From assembly GCA_038049695.1 (NCBI GenBank), contig CP142453.1:33770501-33834500 (forward strand): a stretch of DNA of 64,000 bases. Reading direction: 5' to 3'. This document shows, in pieces, positions 22,991 to 33,979 of this stretch. The notes under the pieces are model-generated. The model saw only the letters and a program-made list of their open reading frames with translations, did no database searches and was not told the origin of the DNA. The translations under genes and the position numbers were made by a program. Position 1 is the first letter of the stretch. Each line of letters starts with the position of its first letter. Origin of the DNA: Cinnamomum chago. Taxonomy: Eukaryota > Streptophyta > Magnoliopsida > Laurales > Lauraceae.

Positions 22991-23668
22991 GCCTGGGACC
23001 AAAATCCCCTAAACTTGTATTTTTCAAAGTACTTTCTAGAGGAAACTTTTGGGCCATTGAATCAAGCTTGGAAACATGGTTTAAATAAAAAAAAAGAGGA
23101 TTAAAACCATGAAACATAAAAAGCCTAAAACGATTTGAAAGATATAAAACATAGGCTAGCTTGATTTGATAAAACTCCTTTTTGAAAAACAAATGCATCC
23201 AAGTTAAAAAACAAAACATGCATAAATCAATATTTTTACAAGTCTTAAAAACAATGCATGTGTAAATCAAGATTTCAAGATATTCTAAATCAATGCATGT
23301 GTGAAAATTCAAATGATGCTAGAATGATAATGCATCCATCAAATTGCAATACATAAAATTCCTAACACAAGTCCATACTACTCCTGCTCATCCACCTAAT
23401 CAAACCACAAGTTCCATAATCCATTTCATTAGGTGAATAACCTAATTATCCTAGTTTCTAACTTCTAAACCATCCATTACCTTATGAACATCTACATCTT
23501 CATTTTTTCCCTACAAATCAATGAAGATAACATAACAAGCATAAACACATATATATACTTGCCTTGTTTGAAGCTTGATTGATACAAAACCCTTCTCTTT
23601 GCTTGAATTAACTCGGGACGGAGCCTAACATTATCTCACTGTTAAACGATGTAAGATAACATCGTTTT

Positions 23669-23721
23669 GCTCTCATCTTTATTTTTAGAGTGATGCTCTC
23701 ATCTTTATTTTTAGAGTGAAG
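23669..23721. repeat. Short tandem duplication
   Basis: A 26-bp unit containing CTCTCATCTTTATTTTTAG occurs twice in tandem. A hairpin AACGATGT...AACATCGTT lies just before it near 23645-23666. Confidence 0.8.
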
Positions 23722-25011
23722 GAGGTAAAGGGAAATTCCACCAGGAATAAGCTGACGAGGGTATTTTACAACAACAACAAAAAGAGTTTACGGTGGTATG
23801 CAAGGTGGATGTGGAGAAGATCTGAGAGCGAGTCGAGATCAAGACGAAGAAGGTCATTCTCGTTTCTCCAATCCTCAAACAGAACAAAGAGAACAACATT
23901 ATTCGGGTTGCCTCATAAGTCTCACAGAAAAGGGGTGGTGATATTTATAAGGTCTGCGACCTTACTGAGTCAGTTGGGCCCAATTACCGGCCCGTTGACC
24001 CATTTATTTTGATATTATTATAATTATTATTTTATTAGATATTTAAGTGGGTTTAGATGGTCAGCGAGTTGATTTTAGTGTTAGAATAGTGCTTGCGGAG
24101 TTTCGTGCAATTCTGAGTTCGTTTGACCATAGTAGGGGGGTAGTTTGCAAATTAGGAAAAAATTGAGTGTTTTTCTGAAAAATTCCTATCGCCGTGATTT
24201 TAAGTTCGTTGGAAAGGTCTCGTCGTGTTGATCAATTTTGTCTTCTGGCTCGTTGTGATCCGACGACCAGAAACCCTTCTAATAATTCATTCTTTCACCG
24301 GACCCACTTAAGGGTAAATTAGTCTTCTTCCCTTCCCTCTCTTCTTAATCAGGGATTAGCCCTAATCTCTTAATCATTCTCTGCAACGAACGAAGCTACA
24401 GCAATCTTGCTTCTTCCTCATTCTTCCAAGGCTCCAGAACTCTTTCCCCGAAGGATCACTTCCGCGATCCGAGCCGCTCATCTTTTTCCTCGCGATCTCC
24501 TCTTTCCATTGACATCAGTTTGGTAAGATTTTCGTCTCTTTCATTTTCTCAATCAATTCTCTTTGGTTTAGATTTAGGTTAGATCTTAATCTTTTCCTCT
24601 CTTTTCTTCTCCTTTGCGTGTTAGATTGCGTTTGGTCGGGTAGATTGAGGTTTCTGCAGTGGTAGGGCTTCTCCTCAGATTTTCCCAATTCCAATCTTCT
24701 TCTTGGTTGAGACAAGTAGATCTGCATTTTATAATTAAGCATGTGTGTATGTCTTCTATTGATTGGATGTGTTTTCTTGTTAGTTTTCCCTAATTTCCAA
24801 GCCTGTTCTGTTATTAATTTGGGTTTATTTAATTTAATTGTTAATTTTAGTGTTAATTGATGTAAGTGGAAATGATGATGGATGGAATGAATTATTGGGG
24901 GAGCATGGTGGCTCAATTTTGTGCAGGTGAATTTTTGGAATGAATTGGGTGAAAGACTATAAAAAATGGGGTTTCTATATACGACAGAAAGAAGAAAAAA
25001 AAAAGGGGAAT

Positions 25012-25054
25012 CTGACTGACATTCAGAACGTTCAATGTTCTGAACGTCAGTCAG
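25012..25054. repeat. GAACGTTC hairpin
   Basis: CTGACTGACATTCAGAAC is answered by GTTCTGAACGTCAGTCAG around GTTCAAT, giving arms of about 18-21 bp with few mismatches. It contains GAACGTTC at 25026. Confidence 0.85.
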
Positions 25055-25087
25055 CAAAAACATTCTGCCCTTTAGAAAAAAAAAAAA

Positions 25088-25135
25088 CGTTGTCTGATGG
25101 TTCAACGCTCAGAACGTTCAATGTTCTGAACGTGA
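25088..25135. repeat. Second GAACGTTC hairpin
   Basis: GCTCAGAACGTTCAATGTTC followed by TGAACGTGAGC repeats the first hairpin core (GAACGTTC at 25112) with different outer arms. Confidence 0.8.
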
Positions 25136-25271
25136 GCCACCTGTGCATATGAATGAAAAAAAAAAAAGAAAAAAAGAACAAAGAATCGTTGATAGCCACT
25201 GTTGACATGAATATAGGTACTGTTGGTTATCCATCCGATGAATCAGACACATGTTGGTCCGTCGCGCTTTA

Positions 25272-25286
25272 TTTATATATAAAGGG
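25272..25286 (+). promoter_or_regulatory. TATA box of the plus-strand LTR-like block
   Basis: TTTATATATAAAGGGG, about 140-260 bp after the GAACGTTC hairpins. Confidence 0.45.
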
Positions 25287-27079
25287 GCAAACTTTTATGG
25301 GTCATAACTTCTGAACCATACGTCAGAATTTCGCGAGCCATATACCGTTGGAAAGCTCTTTGAGCGTAGAGTCCAATGATACATGTCTTGTGATGATTGG
25401 GGATCAGGTAGATAGGTAGCTAAGGAGATTAATTATTTAGACCACTTTCTTATTAGTAATGAGATTGTTAGCCTAGATTTGGGCCTTAGACATTGGAAAC
25501 CATTAAACCACTCTCACGTGACCATTAATGGGGTTTTGAAATCGTAGCACGTGGCTTGATGTGCTTTGATGGGTTGTCTAGATATTCGTGTATTGTATAT
25601 GGTTTAACCGAACACGTATGAAATTGAATCTATCGATGCTTAACATGATTGTACCCCAAGGGAATTTTTTATAAGCATTGATGATTCGAATTCCCCACGC
25701 ACTCCGTTAAACCACATATGGTACATGGATGACAACACTTGCCTAGGATTGGATTGTAATCTCTCCTTGATTTGTTAATCGTATCCGTTGATTTTGTATC
25801 CTTGTACACTCTCTTGGCATAAAACACCTAATTAATTATTAAACATAAACTCTTATAGAATTAGAACAAGGACCTGATTTAGAGTGTACCTTAGGAACCA
25901 TGTATCGTATATTGATAAACATGACTGGCTAGAATGTAAGGGATTATCGTGTGGATGGTCTAACTTGTATTGTTTGAATGATATAATCCCTAAGAACACG
26001 CTTTGTGTGCTGAGCTAGCGAGACTTGCTTGTATTGATTTTTCCCGCGTGTCAACACCACTTTATTATTATTATTATTATTTACATATCATGGCCAGCTG
26101 CAGTTTGGGGCTTATTGATGGGCCGGTTACTCGACATCGGCGTGGGCAGTCGGCTTTGGACAGCGTCCATGACATTGAATAGTTGGGAGCGGGCTTGGAC
26201 CGTGCTACTATTCCCAGGACCGGGGCCTTAGATCTCCCTGGAGCCGGACTTTGGTATCAGTAGTCCAGATAGGATTGTTACTGGTACCCCGTGAGGTGGC
26301 TTGGACATCCACGGAGTCTCCCTCTTGTGAATTGCATTACATTGGTAGTGGTGATTGTTAGTATTGCTAGGATTTCTATTTATGATTCTAATGGTTATCT
26401 ACTCATGCTACATGCCTAGTATTGTTCCTTGTATTCCTACGATCTTGTACTTGTCATTACTCTTATATTTGATATATGTTATGTTTTAATTATATCTTGC
26501 TTATCTATTGCTCAACATGTCGTTGACTCGGTTCCTTGGTGTGCAGACTCCTCAGGTAAGTACTACTACGAGGAGCAGGCCGGTGAGGAGATCCCAGAGG
26601 ATCTCCAACCAGCAGAGGAGGCACGGGAGTGGAGTGCCGATGACGTAGAGTAGCGTCATCATTACCAGGCACATGAGAGACTCACTTTGGGACAAACATT
26701 ATATTTTATTTAATTCATTGTTATTCTTCGTTGAACTTTTCTTTCATTGACTCTATATTGTTTAATGGCCTTAGTTTTGGAATAACCATAGTAATTAAAT
26801 TAACTTCCTTTTTAGCTTTAATTGTTTCTTGCAACTTTAAATTTAATTGAGAATTATTATCCATTGTTGATATCAATGTATGAATTCCGCTATTGTTTTA
26901 TGTTTTGAGGTTGAAATACATTATCCTCACAGCGGATTTACGATCCTTGGGCCAAAAGGGGCAAAAATTTTTAATTGGCCCAAAATTTCACTCCTCGGAT
27001 CCGGTTTATTTTCTAATCGGGTTCGGGGGACGTGACAATATTTGTTGCTCCCTTCCAATGTTTAAAAAAAAATTGCAAT

Positions 27080-27178
27080 TGACCCCATGGGACCATATAT
27101 GTATAATAATATTTAGGAGGTCCTTTTTCGTATAAGGGCCATCCAAGAGATTTTTTCTCGTAAAACCCTCTAATTCTT
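27080..27178. repeat. Inverted terminus of the long-TIR (MULE-like) family
   Basis: Read in reverse it gives GAGGGTTTTACGAGAAAAAA, then GGATGGCCCTTATACGAAAA, then GGACCTCC. This is the same terminal wording as at 19590, 46982, 48251, 51613 and 58141. The left partner is not identified. Confidence 0.45.
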
Positions 27179-28265
27179 TTTAAATAATTGCAACTAAAAT
27201 AAATATACAATCAATACATATGAGAAATGATCCCATGCCGTTAAATGTTAATTTACATAATGCATGCTGATTTATATCACATGAGGTTCACATATTGTTA
27301 TAGAATCAACAGACAACTCTCTCTACCAAAGGATTCCTTCAAGAAAAGCTTCCCACCCCGTTAAGATTGACACTACGTAGAAAATGTAACTATATTTAGC
27401 ATATGATCAACATAGTGATGTTCGTATCACTCCAGTCCATACTAAAGTGGGCCCCTGCTTGAATTAATCATGTTTTAGATGGTTATGGGAGCAAGGATCG
27501 TTTCTCAATATAAAAGAACTATTTTTTAGATTTTCTATTATAACACCCTTTCCTCCCACATTATTGCAATTCTTAATTATTCATTTCTTTAACATATGTT
27601 GATTTGAGCACAATGCTAGTGGAAAAGTGCCATATTTGGTATAATATTTGATTGCCATGTATTATACCCTAGCAACATCCACTAGGGCTTGTTTCTTTTC
27701 TTGGGATTCTCAAACACTGTGGGGTTTCTAAATGCTCTCTTACACGTGTGCATCCAGAAATTCCATAAAAAGTAAAGGGGCTAGAATATTTGGAATTCTA
27801 AAGGTATTTGAAGACCTTTTAAGTAGCTGAAGTTTTTAATGTGAAAAAAAAAATCCCAACATAAGAAATATGGTGGGCTTGCAAACATAAAAATTTCATA
27901 TCATGCATATCCTATCTAGGCAACTATAATAACGAGCGATTTAAATGGGTTGGACCAAATCTTAGATCTCACATTTTTTTGAGTTTTTTTTCACAAAAAG
28001 CCCCTTATATGAAATGATACCTCAAAAAGGCCCATTTATTTTATATTTTTATCCCTTGATTGACACTCAAACTGTACAATGAGTAACTGTTTCTTTCTCC
28101 CTCTCTCAATTTTTTTGACCATTTTACCCCTGAAAAAAATATAATCGAGTGAGCAATGGGTTGACGGATTTGTGTGCTCACACTACTGAGTAACAGGCAA
28201 GTTCTACGCAAGGACTAGCATCGTCTAGGTTGGTGAGATGGTAGAGGTTAAATTCATCTTCTTTT
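27179..28265. other. No gene recognised
   Basis: AT-rich sequence. Near 28000-28060 is a CAAAAAGCCCC / AAAAAGGCCCATTTATT stretch that resembles, but does not clearly belong to, the long-TIR family. Confidence 0.4.
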
Positions 28266-28274
28266 AAGTTATTA

Positions 28275-28304
28275 CTAGCAACAACGTCCCGTGCTTAGCC
28301 CGGG
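28275..28304 (-). mobile_element. Helitron-type 3' terminus
   Basis: On the minus strand a GC-rich imperfect hairpin (CCCCGGGCTAAGCACGGG) is followed after about ten bases by CTAG and then T. This is the canonical Helitron 3' end. The 5' TC end, at higher coordinates, was not located. Confidence 0.55.
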
Positions 28305-29984
28305 GCAAAAAGTAAGATATTACATTCTAAATTTATAAGATATCAAAATTAATTATAAACATATAAGCATATATTCATGCATATTTATATAAAAACAATC
28401 AACACATCTTCAATCGCAAATACAAGTGGTCAACATCAACAATAAATTATTACAAATATGACGCTAAAAAAAATCCATTGAACAACAACATAAAAATAAT
28501 AATAACAGCAATAATTACTAAAGAAGATATAGAAAAGCGGATTTTGCTAATATATATAATATTGGTAATAAGAAATGCAATCAAGTTTTTGTTACACATT
28601 GATAATTTCAAAGCCCAATAAAACAAAGCCAACCCATTTGAACTTGTTTGTGCAACAAAAGGATTTTAATTTATGCAGATTTTTATTTCCTCATGAGAAT
28701 GAAATTTTGTATTTTCTAAAACAAAATCCATTCGAATTGGTACACAGTCGATCCAACAATCCAATAAATCCGGATCTGACCAAAAGCTAGAACCCTTATA
28801 CTATTCGTTCTAACAACAATGCCCCGTGCTTATCCCTACCAATCTTTATTTTTCTTCAGCACAGAGAAATAGTATATATGAAATGGTATCCAATGTTAAA
28901 TATAATCTTTTGGATTGAGATAAATGAGTCCACTATAGAGTTATAGTGGAGATACACCTGCTCATTTCTCTTCATCCTAGGGATGCGGTTGGGGATCAAA
29001 CCCGATTAGTAAAAATCAAAAGTACCAGTGAATGAGGAGTAGCTACTCATCCATGGTTTGACCCATAATTTAGAAGGTGTTGATTGATTGCAATTATTCT
29101 TTATTTGGATTGGTGGATGTTGGGATTACTGTACATAAATAGGCCCGTGATTGATAAATGCAGTTTTTTATAAATATAAAAAGTTTTTTATCTTCAAACA
29201 TCAGGGGTCATTTATAAATTTAAGAGAGAGAGAGCAACACTTGAGATTTAATAGGATATGATGCTAATCTAAATAAGAGATTCTTTAGGGAAGATGGGAG
29301 GGGATGAAGAGATTTTAGGAGATTTGAAGAGATTGAGAATGAGAGATTGAGAAGGCCCCACTTGAAAGGCAAAGTCTCCCTCCTTTTTTTTTCTTTTGTA
29401 TTTTTCTAAAAGGAGAATAATTGGATGCTGAGGTGGCACCCCTCACAGCCCACCTCCCCCTTTACTTTAATATATATAATTTTAGTAATTACTCCATATG
29501 CTGGTTCTTTTGGCGCGTGTTAGTTTGCTAATCTAAAGTAACTGGCCAATTGACCCCACAAATATGTCATGTATTCATCTATCTCAAAGATGAGAGAATT
29601 ACCTCCTATTTCCAATATATATTGATTGCCACTACAGAAACTCAATTTCTTGTGACAGAAAAATTTTCATGGTTTTCTTTCTTTTTCTTTTATTTCCCTC
29701 AAGACAACTAAACAACCTCATGAAACATAAGAAAGGTTAGAATATACAACATAAATACAAAAAACTTACAATAATATCTTAAGAAACAAAATGACAGTTT
29801 TGTCCCCGTATTTTGTCAAGTGAGCCATCAGGTGGGCCTCTTATTTTCATTGTCCGATTCTTAAGTAAAAACAACTTTTTTTTTGCGAGAGAGAGAAATG
29901 ATGATTTCCTTACGTCTAGTGGGCCACATTTTGCTTGATCCAACCATTCGAATTGCATGCCTTTCGAGATGCACTAATCTGCTT
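28305..29984. other. No gene; probable Helitron body and repeats
   Basis: Very AT-rich. 28728-28790 resembles 3244-3306, marking a dispersed repeat. Around 28800-28830 the words CTAACAACAATGCCCCGTGC look like a decayed second Helitron end. The rest shows nothing recognisable. Confidence 0.4.
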
Positions 29985-30061
29985 CAAGCTGTAGCTTAGC
30001 TGGTAACGGATGTATTGGGATTAATTTGCGTGGGTTCCAATTCTCAAAGTACAAAAAAAAA
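29985..30061 (+). mobile_element. tRNA-derived SINE head
   Basis: Pol III A box TAGCTTAGCTGG (29992-30003) and B box GGTTCCAATTC (30033-30043) are spaced about 30 bp apart and end in a short A-run. The cloverleaf is not complete, so this is a SINE rather than a tRNA gene. Confidence 0.6.
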
Positions 30062-30139
30062 GAGTGCACAACTCCAGATTTAAATGCAGTTAAGAGATAT
30101 AAATTGCTTTTTTCTGTGGCACCCCAACCAAGGGGGGCT

Positions 30140-30470
30140 AGGACCTAAGAGCCTGTACACGGTAAGACAACACACTCACATAAGAAAAGAGCACGCACAC
30201 GCGGGAATAAAGAAGATGTTGGGATAGTGGTTGATGAGGATGAAGAGGTAGAGTCGGCCCTGTTGAATTGATGGATCTTGTGAGCTCTGATACCAAGTTG
30301 AAATCTAGAAATTCTATTAAATGTCATTCTCACCTGTGGGATAGTATTGATATATATAATAAGGAAGGAGTTGTTATAAGAGATGAGGATGGGATACAAT
30401 TTGTTGAACAGATAAGAATAGATAATAACCAATAACTATTTTGTAGAGAAGATTATGGACAGATTCTCCT
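30140..30470 (-). mobile_element. Truncated copia element: LTR end and primer site
   Basis: On the minus strand an AT-rich LTR-like stretch ends TTTCA at about 30299. It is followed at once by TGGTATCAGAGC (30284-30295), the initiator-Met tRNA primer site used by copia and many gypsy elements. About 150 bp of internal sequence rich in Ser codons follows. The rest of the element is absent. Confidence 0.6.
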
Positions 30471-30482
30471 TAGAACACACAA

Positions 30483-30590
30483 GTGGGAAGGGCGCATGTG
30501 AACATATAAAGAGATGGTATACCCAAAGGTCAAACCCTTGGCAGCCACGTGAGAACCGTCGCTCATTACCACCTAGGTCAGGAGTCGCTC
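30483..30590 (-). mobile_element. SINE copy, minus orientation
   Basis: Read in reverse it has an A-box-like GACCTAGGTGGTAATG, then GTGGCTGCCAAGGGTTTGACC. It is alignable over about 100 bp with 30700-30810 on the other strand. The B box (GGTTTGACC) is degenerate. Confidence 0.55.
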
Positions 30591-30699
30591 TCAAGTGATA
30601 CAGATTGTTAGATTGACTAATTTGTATCAAATGTCATTTGCCTCAATGATTAATCTCATTTATCTAATGTGCATGTTATTAACTTAATAGGTAGGACAT

Positions 30700-30810
30700 A
30701 GTGAGGGTTTGCTCAATTGGTTCGCAACTCCGTATTTCACTTGGCTGCCAAGGGATTGATCCTTGGATATGCTACTCTTTACACGTATGTGGGCTCTCCC
30801 AACTTTGGAG
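30700..30810 (+). mobile_element. SINE copy, plus orientation
   Basis: GGTTTGCTCAATTGGTTCGC (A box region) and TTGGCTGCCAAGGGATTGAT (B box region), then GGATATGCTACTCTTTACAC. It is the inverted partner of 30483-30590 and is followed by a (GA)n tract at 30811-30838. Confidence 0.55.
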
Positions 30811-31281
30811 AGAGAAAGAGAGAGAGAGAGAGAGAGTCAAGGTTAGGTCCTACCTGTTTGGGGGCTTTACTAATGGAGTTGGATGGAGTAAAGATTATTT
30901 TGAAGAAAAAATAAAATATAAGTGGGTTGCGATGATATTTTATTTTTAGTTGTTTGTGATAGAATCTTTTTGACCTTTTGTATTGAAAAATGAAGTTTTT
31001 TTTTTTATCCTTTAATGGAGAAAAGGGGTTGTTTTTTTACTTTTATTGAAAAAATACGGTGGAAAATTTGAATTAAAGTGCTTTTTATATGACTTTTTTT
31101 AAAAAATGTGAATTTTATTTTACTAGACTCAACTAATAGAGTTGCCAGACAAGCACGTATAGTCCATTCTGAACCTGCCCCAACCCATCATGGGTGTGAT
31201 ATCATTAATTTCAACCTGCCCCACAACCTTCCATTGTACTCCATTTGCACCCCTCCCCATATGTGATGGGTCGGGTCGGGT

Positions 31282-32168
31282 TAGAGATGTCAAACGGGCC
31301 GTGCCGGCCCCAGATCCGGCCCACCCGTGCCACGGGCCGGGCTGGCACGGCCCGCCCCAGCTAGCGGGCCGGGCCGGCACGGCCCCCCAGGGAAAACCCC
31401 TGGCACGGCACGGCCCGCCATGGGGCGGGCTGGCGGGCCTGGTGGGCTGGGCTGTTTTTTTTTTTTTTTTCTTTTTTTTTTTCTTTCTTTCTTTCTTTCT
31501 TTCTTTCTTTTTTTTCTTTCTTTCATTCATTCATTCATTCATTCATTCTTTCTTTCTTTTCTTTCTTTCATTCTTTCTTTCTTTCTTTTTTTTTTCTTTC
31601 TTTCTTTCTTTGTTTTTTTTCTTTCTTTCTTTCATTCTTTCTTTCTTTCTTTTTTTTTTCTTTCTTTCATTCTTTCTTTCTTTGTTTTTTTTTCTTTCTT
31701 TCATTCTTTTTTTTTTCTTTCTTTCTTTCTTTGTTTTTTTTCTTTCTTTCTTTCTTTCTTTGTTTTTTTCTCTTTCTTTCTTTCATTCTTTCTTTGTTTT
31801 TTTTCTTTCTTTCTTTCTTTCATTCTTTCATTCTTTGTTTTTTTTTTCTTTCTTTCTTTCTTTATTTTTTTTCTTTCTTTCTTTTTTTTTTTATTTTTTC
31901 TGTTGGGCTGGCTGGCGGGCTGGCGGGCTTCGGGCCTGGCGTGCCTAGCGGGCTGATCCCAGCGTGCCCAACGGGCTGGAGCTCCCAGCCTAGTGGGCTG
32001 GCGGGCCTGGCGGGCCAACGGGCCCAGCGACCTTGGCCCAGCACGGCCCATGTCTCGGGCCGTGCCTTGTGGGCCGGGCCGTTGACCGGGCCGTGCCGTG
32101 CCACGGCCCGTTGACTAGCGTGCTGGGCCGGGCCGAACCGGGCCGGCCCGGCCCATTTGACATCTCTA
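31282..32168. mobile_element. hAT-type MITE swollen by a CTTT repeat
   Basis: Terminal inverted repeats TAGAGATGTCAAACGGGCC and GGCCCATTTGACATCTCTA are flanked by a perfect 8-bp duplication GGTCGGGT (31274-31281 and 32169-32176), diagnostic of hAT transposition. Subterminal arms are GC-rich and partly self-complementary (GGGCCGTGCC, GGCACGGCCC). There is no transposase. Long Ser/Phe and Lys/Glu frames through the middle are only the microsatellite read in different phases. Confidence 0.85.
31455..31898. repeat. Imperfect (CTTT)n microsatellite
   Basis: About 440 bp of C/T on the plus strand, almost all CTTT units with occasional CATT and longer T-runs, in the loop of the hAT MITE. Confidence 0.95.
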
Positions 32169-32176
32169 GGTCGGGT

Positions 32177-32617
32177 CGGGTATTCGGTGGTACATTCATG
32201 GAAGGAAATGACATATCGAAAAAATCTTTTTATCAAAATACTACTTCTAGAAATATTCAAAGTTTTCAAAAAAATAACAATATGCCACCTAGAAAAAGTT
32301 AAAAATTAAAATACTATGAGTCATACTGTACCAACTCAATCGTCATAAAAATCTCAATTCAGCTTCAATCCTAATTCTATCATCCAAATAAGATTTTTCA
32401 ATTTAACTCAAATCCACATAGTAGTTGAAAAACCACCTTAAAACAACACATTGTCCATGAAATCTCAACTCAATCTACCACATAAAATTTTCAATTCATC
32501 TCTCCCAAGTCCCAACAACTCGATCAACCCAATGAACTCAACCACTAATGGGAGGTGAGTTATGAGATTAATAGGCATAATGACCCATCGGTTTGGCAAG
32601 ATGAAACCTAAATCTGC
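32177..32617. other. No gene recognised
   Basis: AT-rich sequence between two hAT MITEs; nothing recognised. Confidence 0.4.
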
Positions 32618-32625
32618 CCCATACC

Positions 32626-32971
32626 TAGGGATGTAGATGGGTATCCAATTCTCCGCTTACCAAGAAGTTCAACCCGTTAAAAACCGGGTCTGAGTCCTTA
32701 TTTAGGCCTCGATAAGTAAATGAGCTCGGATCCGGTTCCACAATGGTTCGGACACGTGGACCCGAGACCCGATATATTACTTCAATTTTCAAAAATCTCT
32801 CCTAAAAATTATATTTTTTTAATATAATTCTCTTTTTAATATAATTCTCTACCTAAATCCGGACCCGGATCTAGACCCATCCCATATATGGTCGTTGTTC
32901 CAGTTCCGAAGCCAATAAACTGGTTCCGAAATAGGTGGACCCGTACCGGAACCGACCCTTTTACGACCCTA
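32626..32971. mobile_element. hAT-type MITE
   Basis: 346 bp. It starts TAGGGATGTAGATGGGTA, ends ACCCTTTTACGACCCTA, and is flanked by CCCATACC (32618-32625) and CTCATACC (32972-32979), an 8-bp duplication with one change. The interior is rich in GGACCCG and GGTTCCG words, like the MITE at 51866. Confidence 0.75.
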
Positions 32972-32979
32972 CTCATACC

Positions 32980-33870
32980 CTTGATGGGTTTTAACATTCA
33001 TGCCCAAATCCGTCTCAAACTTAAACCAATATCAATATCTACCAAACCTGCGCCAAGAAGGAGCAGAGCAGGTCCCTTTTAAACCTGACCCACTGCTACC
33101 CGGACAATTAGGTACCCCTTCATGTATTTACCAATGTAATTGCGTATATTAGTATGATTAACGTGAAGTTTTAATTTGAGCCATACTTTATTGAGGAGGA
33201 GGTTGATGTGGCCCACTGGATGAATGGGCAAAAGGTGCCTAATGGTGTGTTGCACGATTGTTCTAAAGCTAGGCTGATCAGAATGTTTATAGTATCGACT
33301 TTGGACTATATTTAAGGAAAGTATATTAAAATTTCTATACTCAAGAGGCTCCTCATTAAAGCATGCCTGCTTGCTCATGAAAAATCTAAACTGAAATAAA
33401 TGTCCTTGTCGAAAAAAGAAAAATCACTCCAACATAAGATATACTTGTTCTAAGATTAATTACATATAAAATACATGAATTTTTTTTTTAAAAGAGCTAC
33501 TTATATGGTGAGCTCAATTATGTTGGAGTGAAATTTAGCAAGCACCCACACAAAATAGGAACTTTTTTAATAAGCCCGAATATTTTTCATAAATGGCGGC
33601 TGATGAATTTCCTCTAGGACTTATTGCACTCAACGGATTTTTGTTTCCACGGTAGAGGGGAACTCTAGAAAAAAAAAACCATGGGGATACCAACATGATT
33701 AAGAAAAAATCACTACATTTTATTTTCCTTTTCGTTGATAAAAAAAAATGTGGCACTAAAAATTTAACAGTGGAAAACACAAACAATCATAATAATATTT
33801 CTCGCCATTATTGAATCCTCTTATCGCACACAAATGTAACCAGGGTAAGACTGAGCATCGAGACTAGTTT
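32980..33870. other. No gene recognised
   Basis: AT-rich sequence with only chance frames. Confidence 0.4.
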
Positions 33871-33956
33871 CTTATACCTTGCTCTCGGCAAAACCATATA
33901 TATTCTATATTCTTCTTATACCTTGCTCTCGGCAAGACCATATATATTCTATATTT
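33871..33956. repeat. 43-bp tandem duplication
   Basis: A unit starting CTTATACCTTGCTCTCGGCA occurs twice, just outside the left target site of the gag-only element. Confidence 0.85.
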
Positions 33957-33974
33957 TTCTGATTCTTCTCTTTG

Positions 33975-33979
33975 ATTAC
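33975..33979. repeat. Target-site duplication ATTAC (left)
   Basis: Repeated exactly at 37935-37939. Confidence 0.85.

Larger units (their letters stand above)
21441..23630 (-). mobile_element. Copia-like LTR-like sequence, minus orientation
   Basis: On the minus strand it starts TGTTAGGCTCCGTCCC. It has a TATA box CTATAAATACTAG, later GGATGTAGGCATTGAGGCC, and near the end CCTATTCACCCCCCCTCTAG, wording familiar from plant copia LTRs. It ends near GGACTTTCA. No 5-bp duplication matched and no primer site follows, so this may be a truncated or solo LTR. It has no coding frame. Confidence 0.45.
24060..27037 (+). mobile_element. Degenerate LTR-like sequence, plus orientation
   Basis: The block ends GGTTCGGGGGACGTGACA at 27037, typical of plant gypsy LTR ends. 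It contains a palindrome cluster (25012-25135), a TATA box (25272-25286), a GTAAGT stretch near 26555 and GAGGAGGC-rich wording. The start is uncertain and was set only where the character changes. No coding frame is recognised; the frame at 26429-26653 is short and unlike any known protein. Confidence 0.45.

Noticed and set aside
21441..23630. Exact 5-bp target duplication for the copia-like LTR block
   Set aside because: CAAGT and TTATC flank the proposed ends; they do not match, so the block is left as truncated or solo with uncertain ends.
26429..26653. 74-codon frame ending in an acidic stretch as a small gene
   Set aside because: Lies in an LTR-like block, and the counterpart block at 20.4 kb has no equivalent frame.
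19590..27178. One 7.6-kb transposon bounded by the inverted long-TIR ends
   Set aside because: The flanking bases (TTAAATTTT against TAATTCTTT) do not match as a target duplication, and the interior consists of unrelated LTR-like blocks.
29985..30061. Candidate tRNA gene
   Set aside because: A and B boxes are present but the cloverleaf stems and anticodon arm are not; a SINE fits better.
31129..32269. Long frames made of Ser/Phe or Lys/Glu plus Gly/Ala-rich ends on both strands
   Set aside because: They arise from the CTTT microsatellite and GC-rich arms of a hAT MITE; no protein-like wording.
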